A stretch of DNA of 64,000 nucleotides, from contig CAMXAU010000004.1 in the NCBI GenBank assembly GCA_947179325.1, positions 84,385 through 148,384 of the forward strand, written 5' to 3'. The notes under the pieces were generated by a model. It ran no database searches. It worked only from the letters and a program-made list of their open reading frames with translations, and was not told the origin of the DNA. Position numbers and translations under genes: made by a program. This stretch comes from an uncultured Bacteroidales bacterium (GTDB taxonomy: Bacteria; Bacteroidota; Bacteroidia; Bacteroidales; UBA932). Below are positions 1-9,211 of this stretch, in pieces (position 1 is the stretch's first letter; each line of letters starts with the position of its first letter).

Positions 1-1277
1 ACGGGGCAGAATTCCAATGCCCCGTTTGTCTTCATGCGGCAGTCCTGGAATCCACGGTATACACCTTTCGACTGGTAGCCGGCACCTTCATATACCCCTG
101 TTGCATTCTTGTTCTCATCAGTCTGTGGAGTCGGCACCGGCGTATCCGGGTCAAGCATATCTTTCCATTTGGCCCCAAAATCAGCAAGGGTCGTAATATT
201 CTGCTCCCAAGGTTCAGTCCCGGGATAATAATATTCGACATACTGGTCGTCATAGTAATACTCGTCTGCAAGCCCGGCAAAGCTGTGCCCGAACTCATGG
301 ACCACTACAGGGCGGAAAGCAGGATGATGAGCAGTAGTCAAAGTATATGAATTGTATATTCCTCCGCCACCGTACACATCGGTATTTGCAAGAATGATTA
401 TATGCTCATATGGAATCCCTGCAAGACTGTTATGCAGGTCCTTAAGCCTCAATGTCGTCAGATAGCGGTCTGAATAGAAAGTGCTGAAATGCGAACTCAA
501 TGCAGTCCTTTTCCATACACCTTCCAGAGGCACGCTAACCCCGCTTTCTTCAGAAGGCAGCCCGACAGCCACGATATTGAAGCGGTCCTTCATGCTCCGG
601 AAAGGCTCATGCGAGAACAATGACTCCGTAGCGGCTACGGCATCTCTGTAGAATACATCCATTTCCTGCTCAGTATACCCTTCCGCAAGTATCGCGACAT
701 CGATACACTTCTCTGGCTCTCCTCCCCTATGGGTATACCGGAAAGGCGCGCCCGACCTTCCGGCATGGCGTATCAATATGTCATCAGGATTCACAGTATG
801 GGACATCGAAGCAGATACATTCCCCTTGAAATCATAAAGTTCAACAGTTATTTCAGCCCTTGTGCAAGGCATCGGAAGCAGAAACACATTCTCGAATGAC
901 CGGCGGACAGACACAGCCTCTTCCGTAGCCTGCCATTCCTGAAACAATGTAGAGAAGGATGTCATGTAGAGCACCTCCCCTGTCTCAGCATCCCTCATGG
1001 CAATCTGCCCGTTCCCTTTCAGCGGCACCCGGTCCATATTGCCCCGTCTTCCGTACCATCCGTCAAGGCAGATGAGTTCATCAAGCGCTATCTCCTGGGT
1101 CCTGTCCGTCCCGGAAAAGATATAGTCTACCCTCAATGTACGGGTGTAATGATGCCTTCCGTCCTGATTGCCAGACATTGCATGCACAGCCTGCAGATTC
1201 CGGCCATCCGCAGATGCCAGCTGGAACGCAGAGAATGCCGCAGCTGCTGCCATGATGCCTATAATCCTGTATTTCAT
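1..1277 (-). CDS. Secreted M64-family (IgA-type) zinc metallopeptidase, 3' end cut by window edge
   Basis: Start at 1277, reading leftward and still open at base 1, so the C-terminus is missing. The first 25 or so residues form a signal peptide (MKYRIIG, an Ala-rich core, then ASADG), so the protein is exported. An N-terminal beta-rich region of about 170 residues is followed by the catalytic domain. Residues 327-340 read HEFGHSFAGLADEY, which fits the M64 zinc site HExxHxxxGLxDEY with the two His and downstream Asp as ligands and Glu328 as catalytic base. Known M64 members include a clostridial IgA protease, but substrate cannot be inferred here. A perfect GGAGGA lies 4 bases before the ATG, which is unusual because Bacteroidota rarely rely on strong Shine-Dalgarno sites. 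Confidence in the family is high and in the substrate none. Confidence 0.88.
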   Translation of the reverse strand, partial: MKYRIIGIMAAAAAFSAFQLASADGRNLQAVHAMSGNQDGRHHYTRTLRVDYIFSGTDRTQEIALDELICLDGWYGRRGNMDRVPLKGNGQIAMRDAETGEVLYMTSFSTLFQEWQATEEAVSVRRSFENVFLLPMPCTRAEITVELYDFKGNVSASMSHTVNPDDILIRHAGRSGAPFRYTHRGGEPEKCIDVAILAEGYTEQEMDVFYRDAVAATESLFSHEPFRSMKDRFNIVAVGLPSEESGVSVPLEGVWKRTALSSHFSTFYSDRYLTTLRLKDLHNSLAGIPYEHIIILANTDVYGGGGIYNSYTLTTAHHPAFRPVVVHEFGHSFAGLADEYYYDDQYVEYYYPGTEPWEQNITTLADFGAKWKDMLDPDTPVPTPQTDENKNATGVYEGAGYQSKGVYRGFQDCRMKTNGALEFCP

Positions 1278-1598
1278 GATTCCTCCGTTTATCGAATACG
1301 TTTACATGTTGCTTTCCCGACCTTTAAGATCAGCCTGTAAAGATACCAATATTCAGCGACATGGAGAAGAGTTTTTGCGGCAATACCGCCCAATGCGTCC
1401 TCGCACCTGCTGTAACCTGCGGGTACATGCACTGGATAAAGATGCATTCAGCGTGACTGCAAAGCAAAACAGCCCGCCCCCAAAATTGCGCACACTACAA
1501 AAAATATCTATATTTGACATCTGCCAAACAGCATCGGCCCAGGCCGCCACATCATTGGCGGCATCAAAGAAGCATTTGCACATACAACTTGCATAGAT
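1278..1598. other. Divergent intergenic region
   Basis: This 321-base gap separates the minus-strand M64 peptidase from the plus-strand HD protein. It holds the HD gene promoter (1486-1516) and, for the peptidase, only a weak -7-like element TATCTTTA on the minus strand (1338-1345). Short open frames crossing it have no family resemblance or start context and look like chance. Confidence 0.6.
1486..1516 (+). promoter_or_regulatory. Bacteroidota promoter for the HD phosphohydrolase
   Basis: TTG at 1486-1488, 20 bases, then TATATTTG at 1509-1516, matching the -33/-7 consensus TTTG-N19-TAnnTTTG. The start codon lies 83 bases after the -7 element. Confidence 0.65.
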
Positions 1599-2216
1599 AT
1601 GAAAAAATCTGAATTTGACAATTACATCGCCTTGCACATCAACCGGATCGGAGAAATCCGCAACGACGCACAAGAACTCCACAGAAGCGTCGGGCAGACA
1701 TACGGGAAGGAGCTGCCATACAGCCACCACCTCTCAATGGTCGCAGATGCGGCAATGGAATATGGGCACGAAGTCATCCATGACGAGCATGACATCATGC
1801 CCGTGATTTTCGCGGCATATTTCCATGACAGCATTGAGGACGCACGTCTCACATACAATGATGTGACCAAGGCTGCACGGCAGTACATGGACGAGGGCCA
1901 GGCCTTTATAGCTGCAGAAATTGTCTACGCACTTACCAATGACAAAGGCAGGACACGCCAGGAGCGCGCCGGTGAACACTATTATGCCGGAATCCGCAGT
2001 ACGCCGTTTGCACCTTTCGTTAAATTATGCGACCGTTTTGCAAACATGACCTTCAGTTCTGATACCGCTGAAAGCGGAGACTCACGCATGAGGAAAGTAT
2101 ATCAGCAAGAATGGCCGCATTTCATAGAATCCATCAGCCAAAGAGATGAGGAGCCACAGGACATGAGGTTTTCACTGCCAGAGAATATGCTCTGCAGAAT
2201 CATGGAGATGCTCTAA
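1599..2216 (+). CDS. Stand-alone SpoT/MESH1-like HD-domain phosphohydrolase
   Basis: 205 residues. The HD-superfamily metal site is legible: His43/His44 (YSHHLSMVAD), His76-Asp77 followed by Glu80-Asp81 (FHDSIEDA), and Asp145 in KLCDRFANM. These match the SpoT hydrolase signatures HDxxEDT and KLADRLHNM. ALTNDKGR (residues 111-118) corresponds to the SpoT V-T-D/E-KG segment. No synthetase, TGS or ACT domain is present, so the protein resembles small alarmone hydrolases (MESH1 type). Hydrolysis of (p)ppGpp is the family expectation but other nucleotides are possible. It is monocistronic with its own promoter. Confidence 0.8.
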   Translation: MKKSEFDNYIALHINRIGEIRNDAQELHRSVGQTYGKELPYSHHLSMVADAAMEYGHEVIHDEHDIMPVIFAAYFHDSIEDARLTYNDVTKAARQYMDEGQAFIAAEIVYALTNDKGRTRQERAGEHYYAGIRSTPFAPFVKLCDRFANMTFSSDTAESGDSRMRKVYQQEWPHFIESISQRDEEPQDMRFSLPENMLCRIMEML

Positions 2217-2304
2217 AGCCGATGTCACAGGACATCTCCCCAGGACATGCCGGCACAACTCAGCCACAGAGGGCCACTATTCGGCACCACCGGAAAGACA
2301 AATG

Positions 2305-2334
2305 TTGCCAATTCAACGATTTTGATTAAATTTG
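2305..2334 (+). promoter_or_regulatory. Promoter of the porin gene, almost abutting its start codon
   Basis: TTG at 2305-2307, 19 bases, then TAAATTTG at 2327-2334, a perfect fit to the Bacteroidota consensus. The first ATG follows only 10 bases after the -7 element, so the mRNA leader would be about 5-7 bases. Confidence 0.7.
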
Positions 2335-2343
2335 CAGGTTTGT

Positions 2344-5085
2344 ATGAAGAAATGGTACAGTAAAATACTGGTTCCGGCTACGCTTGTGGGCATTGCTGCC
2401 GTTCAATCCTTCGGGATTGATGCCGGCAGGGCATTACGTATATTGCCTTTAAGGGACACCACGGTTTTCTCGCTTACAGCCGATACCCTGTCAAAGGGAC
2501 ATCCGCAAGACACATCACGCCATGATCCTGAAGACACATCTGCCGGACTTACAGATACATCAGCCATACCTGCCGCAGACACATCATGGCAGGCTGGAGC
2601 AGACAGCCTCGGGCTGGCATCCATGGACAGCACTTCCGTGGCAGACACCGTCCTGCTGACAGCAAGGGACACAATAGTTGCACCTGACTCGCTCAGGGAG
2701 ACTGACCCCATAAGGTACAGATACTTCGTGGAGCTGAAAGACTCGCTCACAAGGAAACAGACAAGGGACTCGCTCTTCGCTGCCGGTGATACACTTGAAG
2801 TAATACGCCTGGACTCACTCTATGTCAAGGACTCCATCGACACAGCAATCGCTGCAGAGCTGGCCAGGTACAACGCAATGAGCAGAAAAGAGAAAAAGAA
2901 ATACAGATACGAGAAGGAGCTTCCCATAAAGTTGGCCAGGATGGACAGCATAATGAACCGCAAGGACAGCCTGAAGGCAAGGAGAGACAGTATCATAGAG
3001 GCGACTCCACGAATCCTTGAGACCTATGCCGTTGCAGACTCTATGCAATACAAGAGGCTGATAATGTGGGAACACGACAGGGACTTCAACACTGTAAAGC
3101 TCAAGGACCTGGACACCAGCTACAACTACCACTTCAACGACATCCCGATCTTCAAGGAGGACGTGAATGCAAGCTACCTCGGCGTGGCCGGATCCGCAGC
3201 GCAGACATATAACTTCTTCAGGAGGGACGATGAGGAAAATGTAGTCTTCTACACTCCATACCAGCCGTATTCATATACCCCGGAGAACCTTCCGTTCTAT
3301 AACACAAAGACCACCTATACTGAACTGGCATACTGGGGCACCCTTTTCTCAAACAAGGAGAAAGAGGAATCCAATATCAAGATCCTCACGAGCCAGAACA
3401 TACTTCCGGAGCTGAACGTCACGCTTGAATACCACAGGTTCGGAGCGAACGGCATGCTCACTAACGAAAAGACAGACAACAGGACTTTCGTGGCATCCAC
3501 CAACTATATGGGCAAAAAGTATCTCATGCATGCAGCCTATATATATAACAAGGTACAGAGAAACGAGAACGGTGGAGTTGTAGACAATTTCTGGATTAGG
3601 GACACGACGGTAGACGCAAGGGAAATCGCGGTAAACCTCACCAGTGCCAGCAATCTGATCAAGAGAAACACTGTCTTCCTTGACCAGTCATACAGGGTAC
3701 AGCTCAATTTCCTCAAGCAGGAAGGTACACGCCAGGAGCGCAAGGCGGAGAGGGCCAGGAGAGACAGCATAATGTCTTCAGGTGACAGCCTTGCCATAGC
3801 CACGCTCATGGAGCTGGACGAGCTGAAGAAACGCGAAAAGAGAGACAGCGTAAACCGCGACGTGACATCTGCATTCATCGGGCACAGCTCTGAATATTCT
3901 GTATTCACCAAGCAGTACCAGGACAACATCACGGATGAAAACGGCCGGAACTTCTACGGCAACCGTTTCTACCTTAACCCGACGTCCAGCGCAGACTCCA
4001 TGAGGGTCATGCGCCTTGAAAACAAGGTATATATCAGACTCCAGCCATGGAAGGCAGACGGCATCGTCTCAAAACTTGATATCGGCATCGGGGACAAGCT
4101 CCTGAACTATTACAGGTTCACTCCGTCAAGCTATGTGGTCAAGAACCGCAATGCCATAGAGAATTCCATGTACCTGTATGCTGGCGCCCAGGGACAATAC
4201 AAGAAATACATGAACTGGGATGCGACAGGACGCTATACATTCCTCGGACATGAAATCAATGATTTCGGGATTGAGGCCAACGCGACATTCAAGGCCTACC
4301 CTTTCAGGAAGGACAGGAACAGCCCTCTCGCGCTGAGCGCGCATTTCGAGACTACCCTGAAAGAGCCTGATTTCTACCAGCAGCATTTCTACTCGAACCA
4401 CTACAGGTGGGACAACTCCTTCGGGAAGATCTCCACTACAAAGGTGGAGGCAGACCTCTCCATACCGAGATGGAAACTGGGAGCCTCATTTGGTTATGCA
4501 CTTCTAAGCAACAACATATACTACGACACAGAAGGCACGGTACGGCAGAACAGCACGCCGATGAGCGTGATGACAGCTTCTCTGATGAAGAATTTCCGTC
4601 TATGGAAATTCCATTTTGACCACAAGCTGCTTTTCCAGCTCTCCTCCAACGAGGAAGTCTTGCCTCTGCCTATGCTTGCGCTTAACCTGAGGTACTATTT
4701 CCAGTTCAATGTTGTGCGGAATGTGATGCAGATGCAGCTCGGTGCAGACGCCAGGTTCACCACAAAATGGTATGCACCGGCATATAACCCTGTACTTGGT
4801 GTCTTCCACAACCAGACTGAGTACAGATATGGGAACTGCCCTGACATAGATGTATTTGTAAATGTGCAGTGGAAACGTGCATGTATATTCATAAAGGTGC
4901 TGAATATAGGGATGGGATGGCCGAACGACAGGGCTGACTATTTCAGCGCACATCATTATATACATTCACAGAGGGCATTCAAGATAGGCATATTCTGGCC
5001 TTTCTATGTACAGCCGAACAAGAACACAAAAGTTGGCGGAAGCGGAGGAGGCGCGGGCAGGAGTGACGCCATCGGAAACTATTGA
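2344..5085 (+). CDS. Putative outer-membrane porin (Porin_10-like beta-barrel)
   Basis: About 913 residues from ATG 2344. A TTG 12 bases upstream is in frame but lies inside the -7 promoter element, so it is rejected. After a signal peptide comes a 200-residue low-complexity region rich in Asp-Ser and Asp-Thr pairs, then charged helix-forming sequence, then a long region with alternating aromatic/polar beta strands. The stretch with PFYNTKTTYTELAYWGTLFS (residues about 319-338) is typical of the Bacteroidota putative porin family (Porin_10). The barrel probably sits in the outer membrane with the Asp/Ser-rich N-terminus in the periplasm. The stop overlaps the upstream TTG of the transglycosylase gene, and the two are probably cotranscribed. 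The substrate is unknown. Confidence 0.75.
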   Translation: MKKWYSKILVPATLVGIAAVQSFGIDAGRALRILPLRDTTVFSLTADTLSKGHPQDTSRHDPEDTSAGLTDTSAIPAADTSWQAGADSLGLASMDSTSVADTVLLTARDTIVAPDSLRETDPIRYRYFVELKDSLTRKQTRDSLFAAGDTLEVIRLDSLYVKDSIDTAIAAELARYNAMSRKEKKKYRYEKELPIKLARMDSIMNRKDSLKARRDSIIEATPRILETYAVADSMQYKRLIMWEHDRDFNTVKLKDLDTSYNYHFNDIPIFKEDVNASYLGVAGSAAQTYNFFRRDDEENVVFYTPYQPYSYTPENLPFYNTKTTYTELAYWGTLFSNKEKEESNIKILTSQNILPELNVTLEYHRFGANGMLTNEKTDNRTFVASTNYMGKKYLMHAAYIYNKVQRNENGGVVDNFWIRDTTVDAREIAVNLTSASNLIKRNTVFLDQSYRVQLNFLKQEGTRQERKAERARRDSIMSSGDSLAIATLMELDELKKREKRDSVNRDVTSAFIGHSSEYSVFTKQYQDNITDENGRNFYGNRFYLNPTSSADSMRVMRLENKVYIRLQPWKADGIVSKLDIGIGDKLLNYYRFTPSSYVVKNRNAIENSMYLYAGAQGQYKKYMNWDATGRYTFLGHEINDFGIEANATFKAYPFRKDRNSPLALSAHFETTLKEPDFYQQHFYSNHYRWDNSFGKISTTKVEADLSIPRWKLGASFGYALLSNNIYYDTEGTVRQNSTPMSVMTASLMKNFRLWKFHFDHKLLFQLSSNEEVLPLPMLALNLRYYFQFNVVRNVMQMQLGADARFTTKWYAPAYNPVLGVFHNQTEYRYGNCPDIDVFVNVQWKRACIFIKVLNIGMGWPNDRADYFSAHHYIHSQRAFKIGIFWPFYVQPNKNTKVGGSGGGAGRSDAIGNY

Positions 5086-5096
5086 TAAAGACTCTG

Positions 5097-6161
5097 ATGA
5101 CAGAAAAGACGAAATCCCGGATACTGAGGGGCGCCTTGACACTTCTTCTGCTGCCGATAGCACCTGGCGGCAGGACTCCATTCATCGAAAAGTCTGACAG
5201 TTCCTCTGCTTTCGGGGACGGGACAATACGCTGCATCATAGACACAGGTGAAGGCATGTACAGTTCAGACGGATTGAGTGCCGGATTCAGCTACGAGATG
5301 CTGAAACTGTTTGCAGGTACACAGAAACGGGACATATCCATCAAGAGGGCTGAAGATGGTGCTGACTATATGGATTCGCTGGCCATCGGAGCAATAGACA
5401 TACTCGTATTGCAGACACCGGATTCACTGTCCAGGCCGGATATCCGGAAAGTCCGCGAAATCGGCAGGCACTGTTCATGGTATATCAGCCACGAGCGTAC
5501 AAAAGAATTCAAGGCCATAAACATCTGGGCAAGTTCATTTACAGGAAGCAAGGAGCACAAGGCCCTGGAAAGCAGGTTCTACAGCCTGTACGACCCTTTC
5601 AAGAGAGTTGAAAGGGGGCATCGTTCAAAAGTTCTCAGTCCGTATGATGCATTGATCCGGAAACATGCCTCCACCATAGGATGGGACTGGAGGATGCTTG
5701 CAGCCATAATATACCAGGAATCGCGATTCTCCATAATGGCGCATTCATCAAGGGGGGCAAGCGGACTGATGCAGATATTGCCAGCCACAGCATCCTACTA
5801 TGGAATTACAGATACATTCGACCCTGAGCAGAACATAACTGCCGGGACAAGGCATCTTGCACGCCTGCAGAAGGCATTCCCGGAGGATGAGTTCAGCCTT
5901 GAAGAAAGAATCAAGTTCACATTGGCAGCGTACAATGCCGGAGAAGGAAGAATAGCAGACTGCAGATACGTTGCAGCTTCCAGGGAACTCGACAGCACTG
6001 TCTGGGACAACATAGTACAGATAATACCTGAGATGCGCACCTACTCAATCAAATATAATGACACAATAAGGGAAGGACGCTTCAGGGGTGGTGAGACAAT
6101 CAACTACATCAGAAGAATCAATGACATCTACGAAGCCTTCTGCGAGATATGCCCGGAATGA
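5097..6161 (+). CDS. MltF-like membrane-bound lytic murein transglycosylase
   Basis: 354 residues from ATG 5097; a TTG at 5082 overlaps the previous stop and would put charged residues before the signal peptide, so ATG is preferred. Residues 1-30 are a signal sequence. Residues 40-165 resemble a shortened periplasmic solute-binding (SBP_bac_3-like) module. The C-terminal half is a lysozyme-like SLT domain. Glu208 in IYQESRF is the predicted catalytic acid, followed by SSRGASGLMQILPATA and LAAYNAGEGR. It should cleave peptidoglycan glycan strands to anhydromuropeptides in the periplasm. E. coli MltF is about 500 residues, so this form has a reduced N-terminal domain. The gene is transcribed with the porin. 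Confidence 0.88.
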   Translation: MTEKTKSRILRGALTLLLLPIAPGGRTPFIEKSDSSSAFGDGTIRCIIDTGEGMYSSDGLSAGFSYEMLKLFAGTQKRDISIKRAEDGADYMDSLAIGAIDILVLQTPDSLSRPDIRKVREIGRHCSWYISHERTKEFKAINIWASSFTGSKEHKALESRFYSLYDPFKRVERGHRSKVLSPYDALIRKHASTIGWDWRMLAAIIYQESRFSIMAHSSRGASGLMQILPATASYYGITDTFDPEQNITAGTRHLARLQKAFPEDEFSLEERIKFTLAAYNAGEGRIADCRYVAASRELDSTVWDNIVQIIPEMRTYSIKYNDTIREGRFRGGETINYIRRINDIYEAFCEICPE

Positions 6162-6166
6162 CGGTG

Positions 6167-7339
6167 CTACCTGACAGCGACGGTCTTTGCCGGATCAACC
6201 CTTGAAATGAACAGCGAAGGCAGGAGCAGAAGCAGCATTATTGCGATAAAGGAGACGATGTCTGCCACCATGACTTTCACGGATTCAATATGTACCGGAA
6301 CTGAGTCCACAAAATAGTTGGCAGGATCAAGAGGGAGAATATGGAACCTCGCCTGGAGAATACATATTGCAAAAGCCAGGATGTTCCCTATTGCCATCCC
6401 CTTGAGCACAATGGAGGAGGCACTTGCCAGGAAGACCTTCGCTATTGCCCTGTCCGTCATCCCCAAAGCCTTGAGCAGTCCGATTGTTGAAATATTCTCG
6501 AACAGCATTATAAGAAGGCCGGACACCATATTGAATCCTGCGACTATAGTCATGAGGACAAGGATGACCAGCACATTGAAGTCTATAAGGCCCAGCCAGT
6601 CAAAAAGCTGCGGATAATTATGCACAGCAGAAGAGGCAACAACTGTCTCCTCACCCTCCTTCCAATGGCCATAGGCGACAAAACCAATCTCCCCTGCCAT
6701 TTCCTCCATTCCGGATATGGTGCGCAACCTGTCATCCAGGATAACATCGAACGCAGAGACCTGGTCTTCATCCCACCCGTTCAGTCTCTGCATATCAGAC
6801 AGTCCAGCATAGACTACAATCTTGTCCTCCGTATCCAGGATTCCCCTGTAGACAGATTTCACATGGAACTTCCTTACCTTGACCCTCTCACCTACAAAAT
6901 ATGTAAGCATTTCATCACCTTCATGAAGCCCGAGGAGGGCGGACAGGCTGGATGGTATGGAGACTGATGGAGTGGAGGACTCCCCTTCCTCCATCCATGG
7001 CACACCTTTCAGAAGGACCCCGTGTATATTGTCGCCGCTCTTTACTATGCCGGCCCTGTATACGGCAGGCATTACGTCGGCAACTCCAGGAAGCGATTCA
7101 AGGTGCTCCATATACGCCGGATAGCGTTCAATGGGAGACTCCCCGCCAATGAAATTCATATCAACCGGGGTTATCTGGACATCCCCGGATATTGCAGCCA
7201 GCCCGTCACGTATCTCTTTCCTGAAACCGGAAGACACAGCAACAGCTATAATCATGACAAGAAAACTGACTGCAATGCAGACAGTGGCTATCTTTCCCTT
7301 GAATCTCAGACGGGAGGCTATGAAAAACGAGACATCCAT
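6167..7339 (-). CDS. LolC/LolE-type FtsX-family ABC permease
   Basis: 390 residues from ATG 7339 (MDVSFFIASRLRFKGKIA). Upstream in-frame sequence is rejected because it crosses the promoter. One membrane segment lies at about residues 18-40, followed by a large periplasmic domain (about 40-265). Three more membrane segments carry the FtsX signature (FNMVSGLLIMLFENISTIGL and LLKALGMTDRAIAKVF). The topology and N-terminal motif match lipoprotein-releasing permeases that move outer-membrane lipoproteins off the inner membrane. No ATPase gene lies beside it; the LolD-like ATPase at 34434 belongs to another locus. Only 5 bases separate its stop from the convergent transglycosylase stop, with no terminator visible. 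Confidence 0.85.
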   Translation of the reverse strand: MDVSFFIASRLRFKGKIATVCIAVSFLVMIIAVAVSSGFRKEIRDGLAAISGDVQITPVDMNFIGGESPIERYPAYMEHLESLPGVADVMPAVYRAGIVKSGDNIHGVLLKGVPWMEEGESSTPSVSIPSSLSALLGLHEGDEMLTYFVGERVKVRKFHVKSVYRGILDTEDKIVVYAGLSDMQRLNGWDEDQVSAFDVILDDRLRTISGMEEMAGEIGFVAYGHWKEGEETVVASSAVHNYPQLFDWLGLIDFNVLVILVLMTIVAGFNMVSGLLIMLFENISTIGLLKALGMTDRAIAKVFLASASSIVLKGMAIGNILAFAICILQARFHILPLDPANYFVDSVPVHIESVKVMVADIVSFIAIMLLLLLPSLFISRVDPAKTVAVR

Positions 7340-7362
7340 CTTAGTGTCTTTTCGGCAAAATG

Positions 7363-7370
7363 CAAAATTA
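7363..7370 (-). promoter_or_regulatory. -7 element for the LolC/E-like gene
   Basis: The minus strand reads TAATTTTG here, matching TAnnTTTG, 23 bases before the ATG. No clear -33 TTG is found at the right distance. Confidence 0.45.
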
Positions 7371-7520
7371 CGAAACTGATTTGACTTATTCACTACAGCA
7401 GGAAGATTTTCGATTGAAGAAACAGCATAAACAAAGAAAATTGCACGAAAGCAGAAGTGCCGATGGACAATATTCAAAAAAAATCCGCATCTTTGCCGTC
7501 CTTTTTAAAAATCAGGAAAA

Positions 7521-8255
7521 ATGAGCAATAAACTTACAGGAATCATAACCAGATACGCAGTAGCCACATTAGGACTCATACTTGTGGCCATCGGTGTCGC
7601 ATTCTCCATCAAGTCAGACCTTGGCACGTCTCCAATCTCATGCCCTCCATATGTATTGAGCCTCTGGGGAGGTCTCACTGTCGGGCAATACACAATCTGC
7701 ATGCACCTTCTTTTTGTATGTCTGCAGATTCTTCTCCTCAGGAAAAAGTTCAAGGCAGAGAACCTTCTGCAGCTTGTAGCCTCATTCCTGTTCGGCTTCC
7801 TTACTGACGGTGCCCTGTGGCTTATCCAGGGAATATCTGTATCAGGTTTTGCTGATAAGTTCTACCTTATGCTGCTGTCATGTGTAATCACAGCAGTCGG
7901 AATCAGCATCGAAGTAAGGGCAAAGGCGTGGATGCTCGCCGGCGAGATGACAACAGCCGCCTTTGCAGAGGTGACAGGAAGCAAATTCAGCAATGTCAAG
8001 ATCATATTCGACATATCGCTTGTCATAATAGCCGCCCTGACATCATGGGCAATATTCGGGAATCCGCTTGCAGCCGGAGAGTTCACCGGCCTGAAAGAAA
8101 GCCTGCTTGCACAGCAGGAGGGAGTGATAATAGGAATCGGCACAATAGTATCAGCATTCCTGACAGGACTGCTGATGAAGCTGATAGACCCAGCAACAGA
8201 ATTTGTATTCGGAGGCCTGCTTGACAGGGCCAGTAAGCAAAGCGCTGAAAATTAG
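7521..8255 (+). CDS. YczE/YyaS-type integral membrane protein
   Basis: 244 residues with about five or six hydrophobic helices. The N-terminus reads RYAVATLGLILVAIGVAFSI followed by KSDLGTSPISCPPYVLS. This is the YczE/YitT-type opening, with the conserved Asp-Leu-Gly-Thr-Ser-Pro after the first helix. It sits 5 bases upstream of a BASS-family transporter, so the pair is almost certainly one transcript, but the function is not known. A -7-like CATCTTTG lies at 7488-7495. Confidence 0.75.
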   Translation: MSNKLTGIITRYAVATLGLILVAIGVAFSIKSDLGTSPISCPPYVLSLWGGLTVGQYTICMHLLFVCLQILLLRKKFKAENLLQLVASFLFGFLTDGALWLIQGISVSGFADKFYLMLLSCVITAVGISIEVRAKAWMLAGEMTTAAFAEVTGSKFSNVKIIFDISLVIIAALTSWAIFGNPLAAGEFTGLKESLLAQQEGVIIGIGTIVSAFLTGLLMKLIDPATEFVFGGLLDRASKQSAEN

Positions 8256-8260
8256 AGGAC

Positions 8261-9211
8261 ATGGGAGCTGTAATCAGATTCGTCAAGGACTGGATGCTGC
8301 TCATTGCCATGTTTACAGGTGCAGCCGCCTACCTTATATACTATAGCATTCCGGGCCTGTCGTCAGCTGGCCCGTTTCTGCACCATGCGGTTGCAATACT
8401 GCAGCCCCTGCTGCTCTTCATGATGCTCTTCCTGACTTTCTGCAGGATTGACCCGAGGGACATGAGGCCGAGAAAGTGGCACATATGGCTCCTCCTGTTC
8501 CAGTCTGGGCTGTTCGTCAGCCTTGCTGTATTGCTTGGACTTCTGCCGAAATTCCATGGAGGTGTACTGATAGAGAGCGCGATGCTGTGCCTGATATGCC
8601 CGACAGCAACTGCTGCAGCCGTTGTCACAGGAAAACTCGGAGGCGACATGTCAGGGCTTACCACATACACAATATTGATAAACCTTGTGACAGCCATACT
8701 CGTGCCGCTGTTCGTCCCTATTGTGCATCCAGTGGAAGGGGTCACCTTCTTCACTGCATTCAGCATGATCATGGCTAAAGTGTTTCCCCTGCTCATATGC
8801 CCATGCCTGCTGGCATGGATTGTCAGGTTCGCAATGCCAAGGTTCCACAGGAAAATCATAAGGCACGAAAATCTGCCTTTCAACATATGGGCCGTCAGCC
8901 TGATGCTTGCGATACTGATGACGACACGGTCAATAGTGCACAGCACAGTCCCGTTCATATACCAGGCCGGCATCGCAGCTGTCTCACTGGCATGCTGTGC
9001 ATTGCAGTTCTGGGCCGGCAAGAAGATAGGAAGCCGCTATGGGGCCAAAATCACGGCGGGACAGTCCCTGGGACAGAAGAACACAGTATTCGCAATATGG
9101 ATGGGATACACCTTCATGACCCCTGTGACCTCCGTCGCTGGAGGCTTCTACAGCATATGGCACAACGTCTATAACTCCTGGCAGCTATACAGAAAAGGAC
9201 ATGGTAAATAA
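8261..9211 (+). CDS. BASS-family (bile acid:sodium symporter-like) transporter
   Basis: 316 residues with about nine or ten transmembrane helices. The family features are a conserved helix-break region (LCLICPTATAAAVVTGKLGGD, about residues 106-126) and the C-terminal crossover GQKNTVFAIWMGYTFMTPVT. BASS proteins move organic anions with sodium; here the solute is unknown and the name does not imply bile acids. The last 13 coding bases plus the stop are part of a terminator stem (9193-9231). Confidence 0.8.
   Translation: MGAVIRFVKDWMLLIAMFTGAAAYLIYYSIPGLSSAGPFLHHAVAILQPLLLFMMLFLTFCRIDPRDMRPRKWHIWLLLFQSGLFVSLAVLLGLLPKFHGGVLIESAMLCLICPTATAAAVVTGKLGGDMSGLTTYTILINLVTAILVPLFVPIVHPVEGVTFFTAFSMIMAKVFPLLICPCLLAWIVRFAMPRFHRKIIRHENLPFNIWAVSLMLAILMTTRSIVHSTVPFIYQAGIAAVSLACCALQFWAGKKIGSRYGAKITAGQSLGQKNTVFAIWMGYTFMTPVTSVAGGFYSIWHNVYNSWQLYRKGHGK

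Noticed and set aside
1301..1341. TTTACA and TGTAAA half-sites near the M64 start
   Set aside because: They are in the wrong order and spacing to form TGTAAA-N5-TTTACA.
1149..1596. Open frames of 63 and 142 codons across the divergent region
   Set aside because: They overlap the start of the M64 gene on the other strand and the HD promoter, and show no family-like sequence.
2332..2343. TTG start four codons before the porin ATG
   Set aside because: It is part of the -7 promoter element and would precede the transcription start.
3315..5257. Numerous minus-strand open frames opposite the porin gene
   Set aside because: They mirror codon bias of the real gene and lack start signals or recognisable domains.
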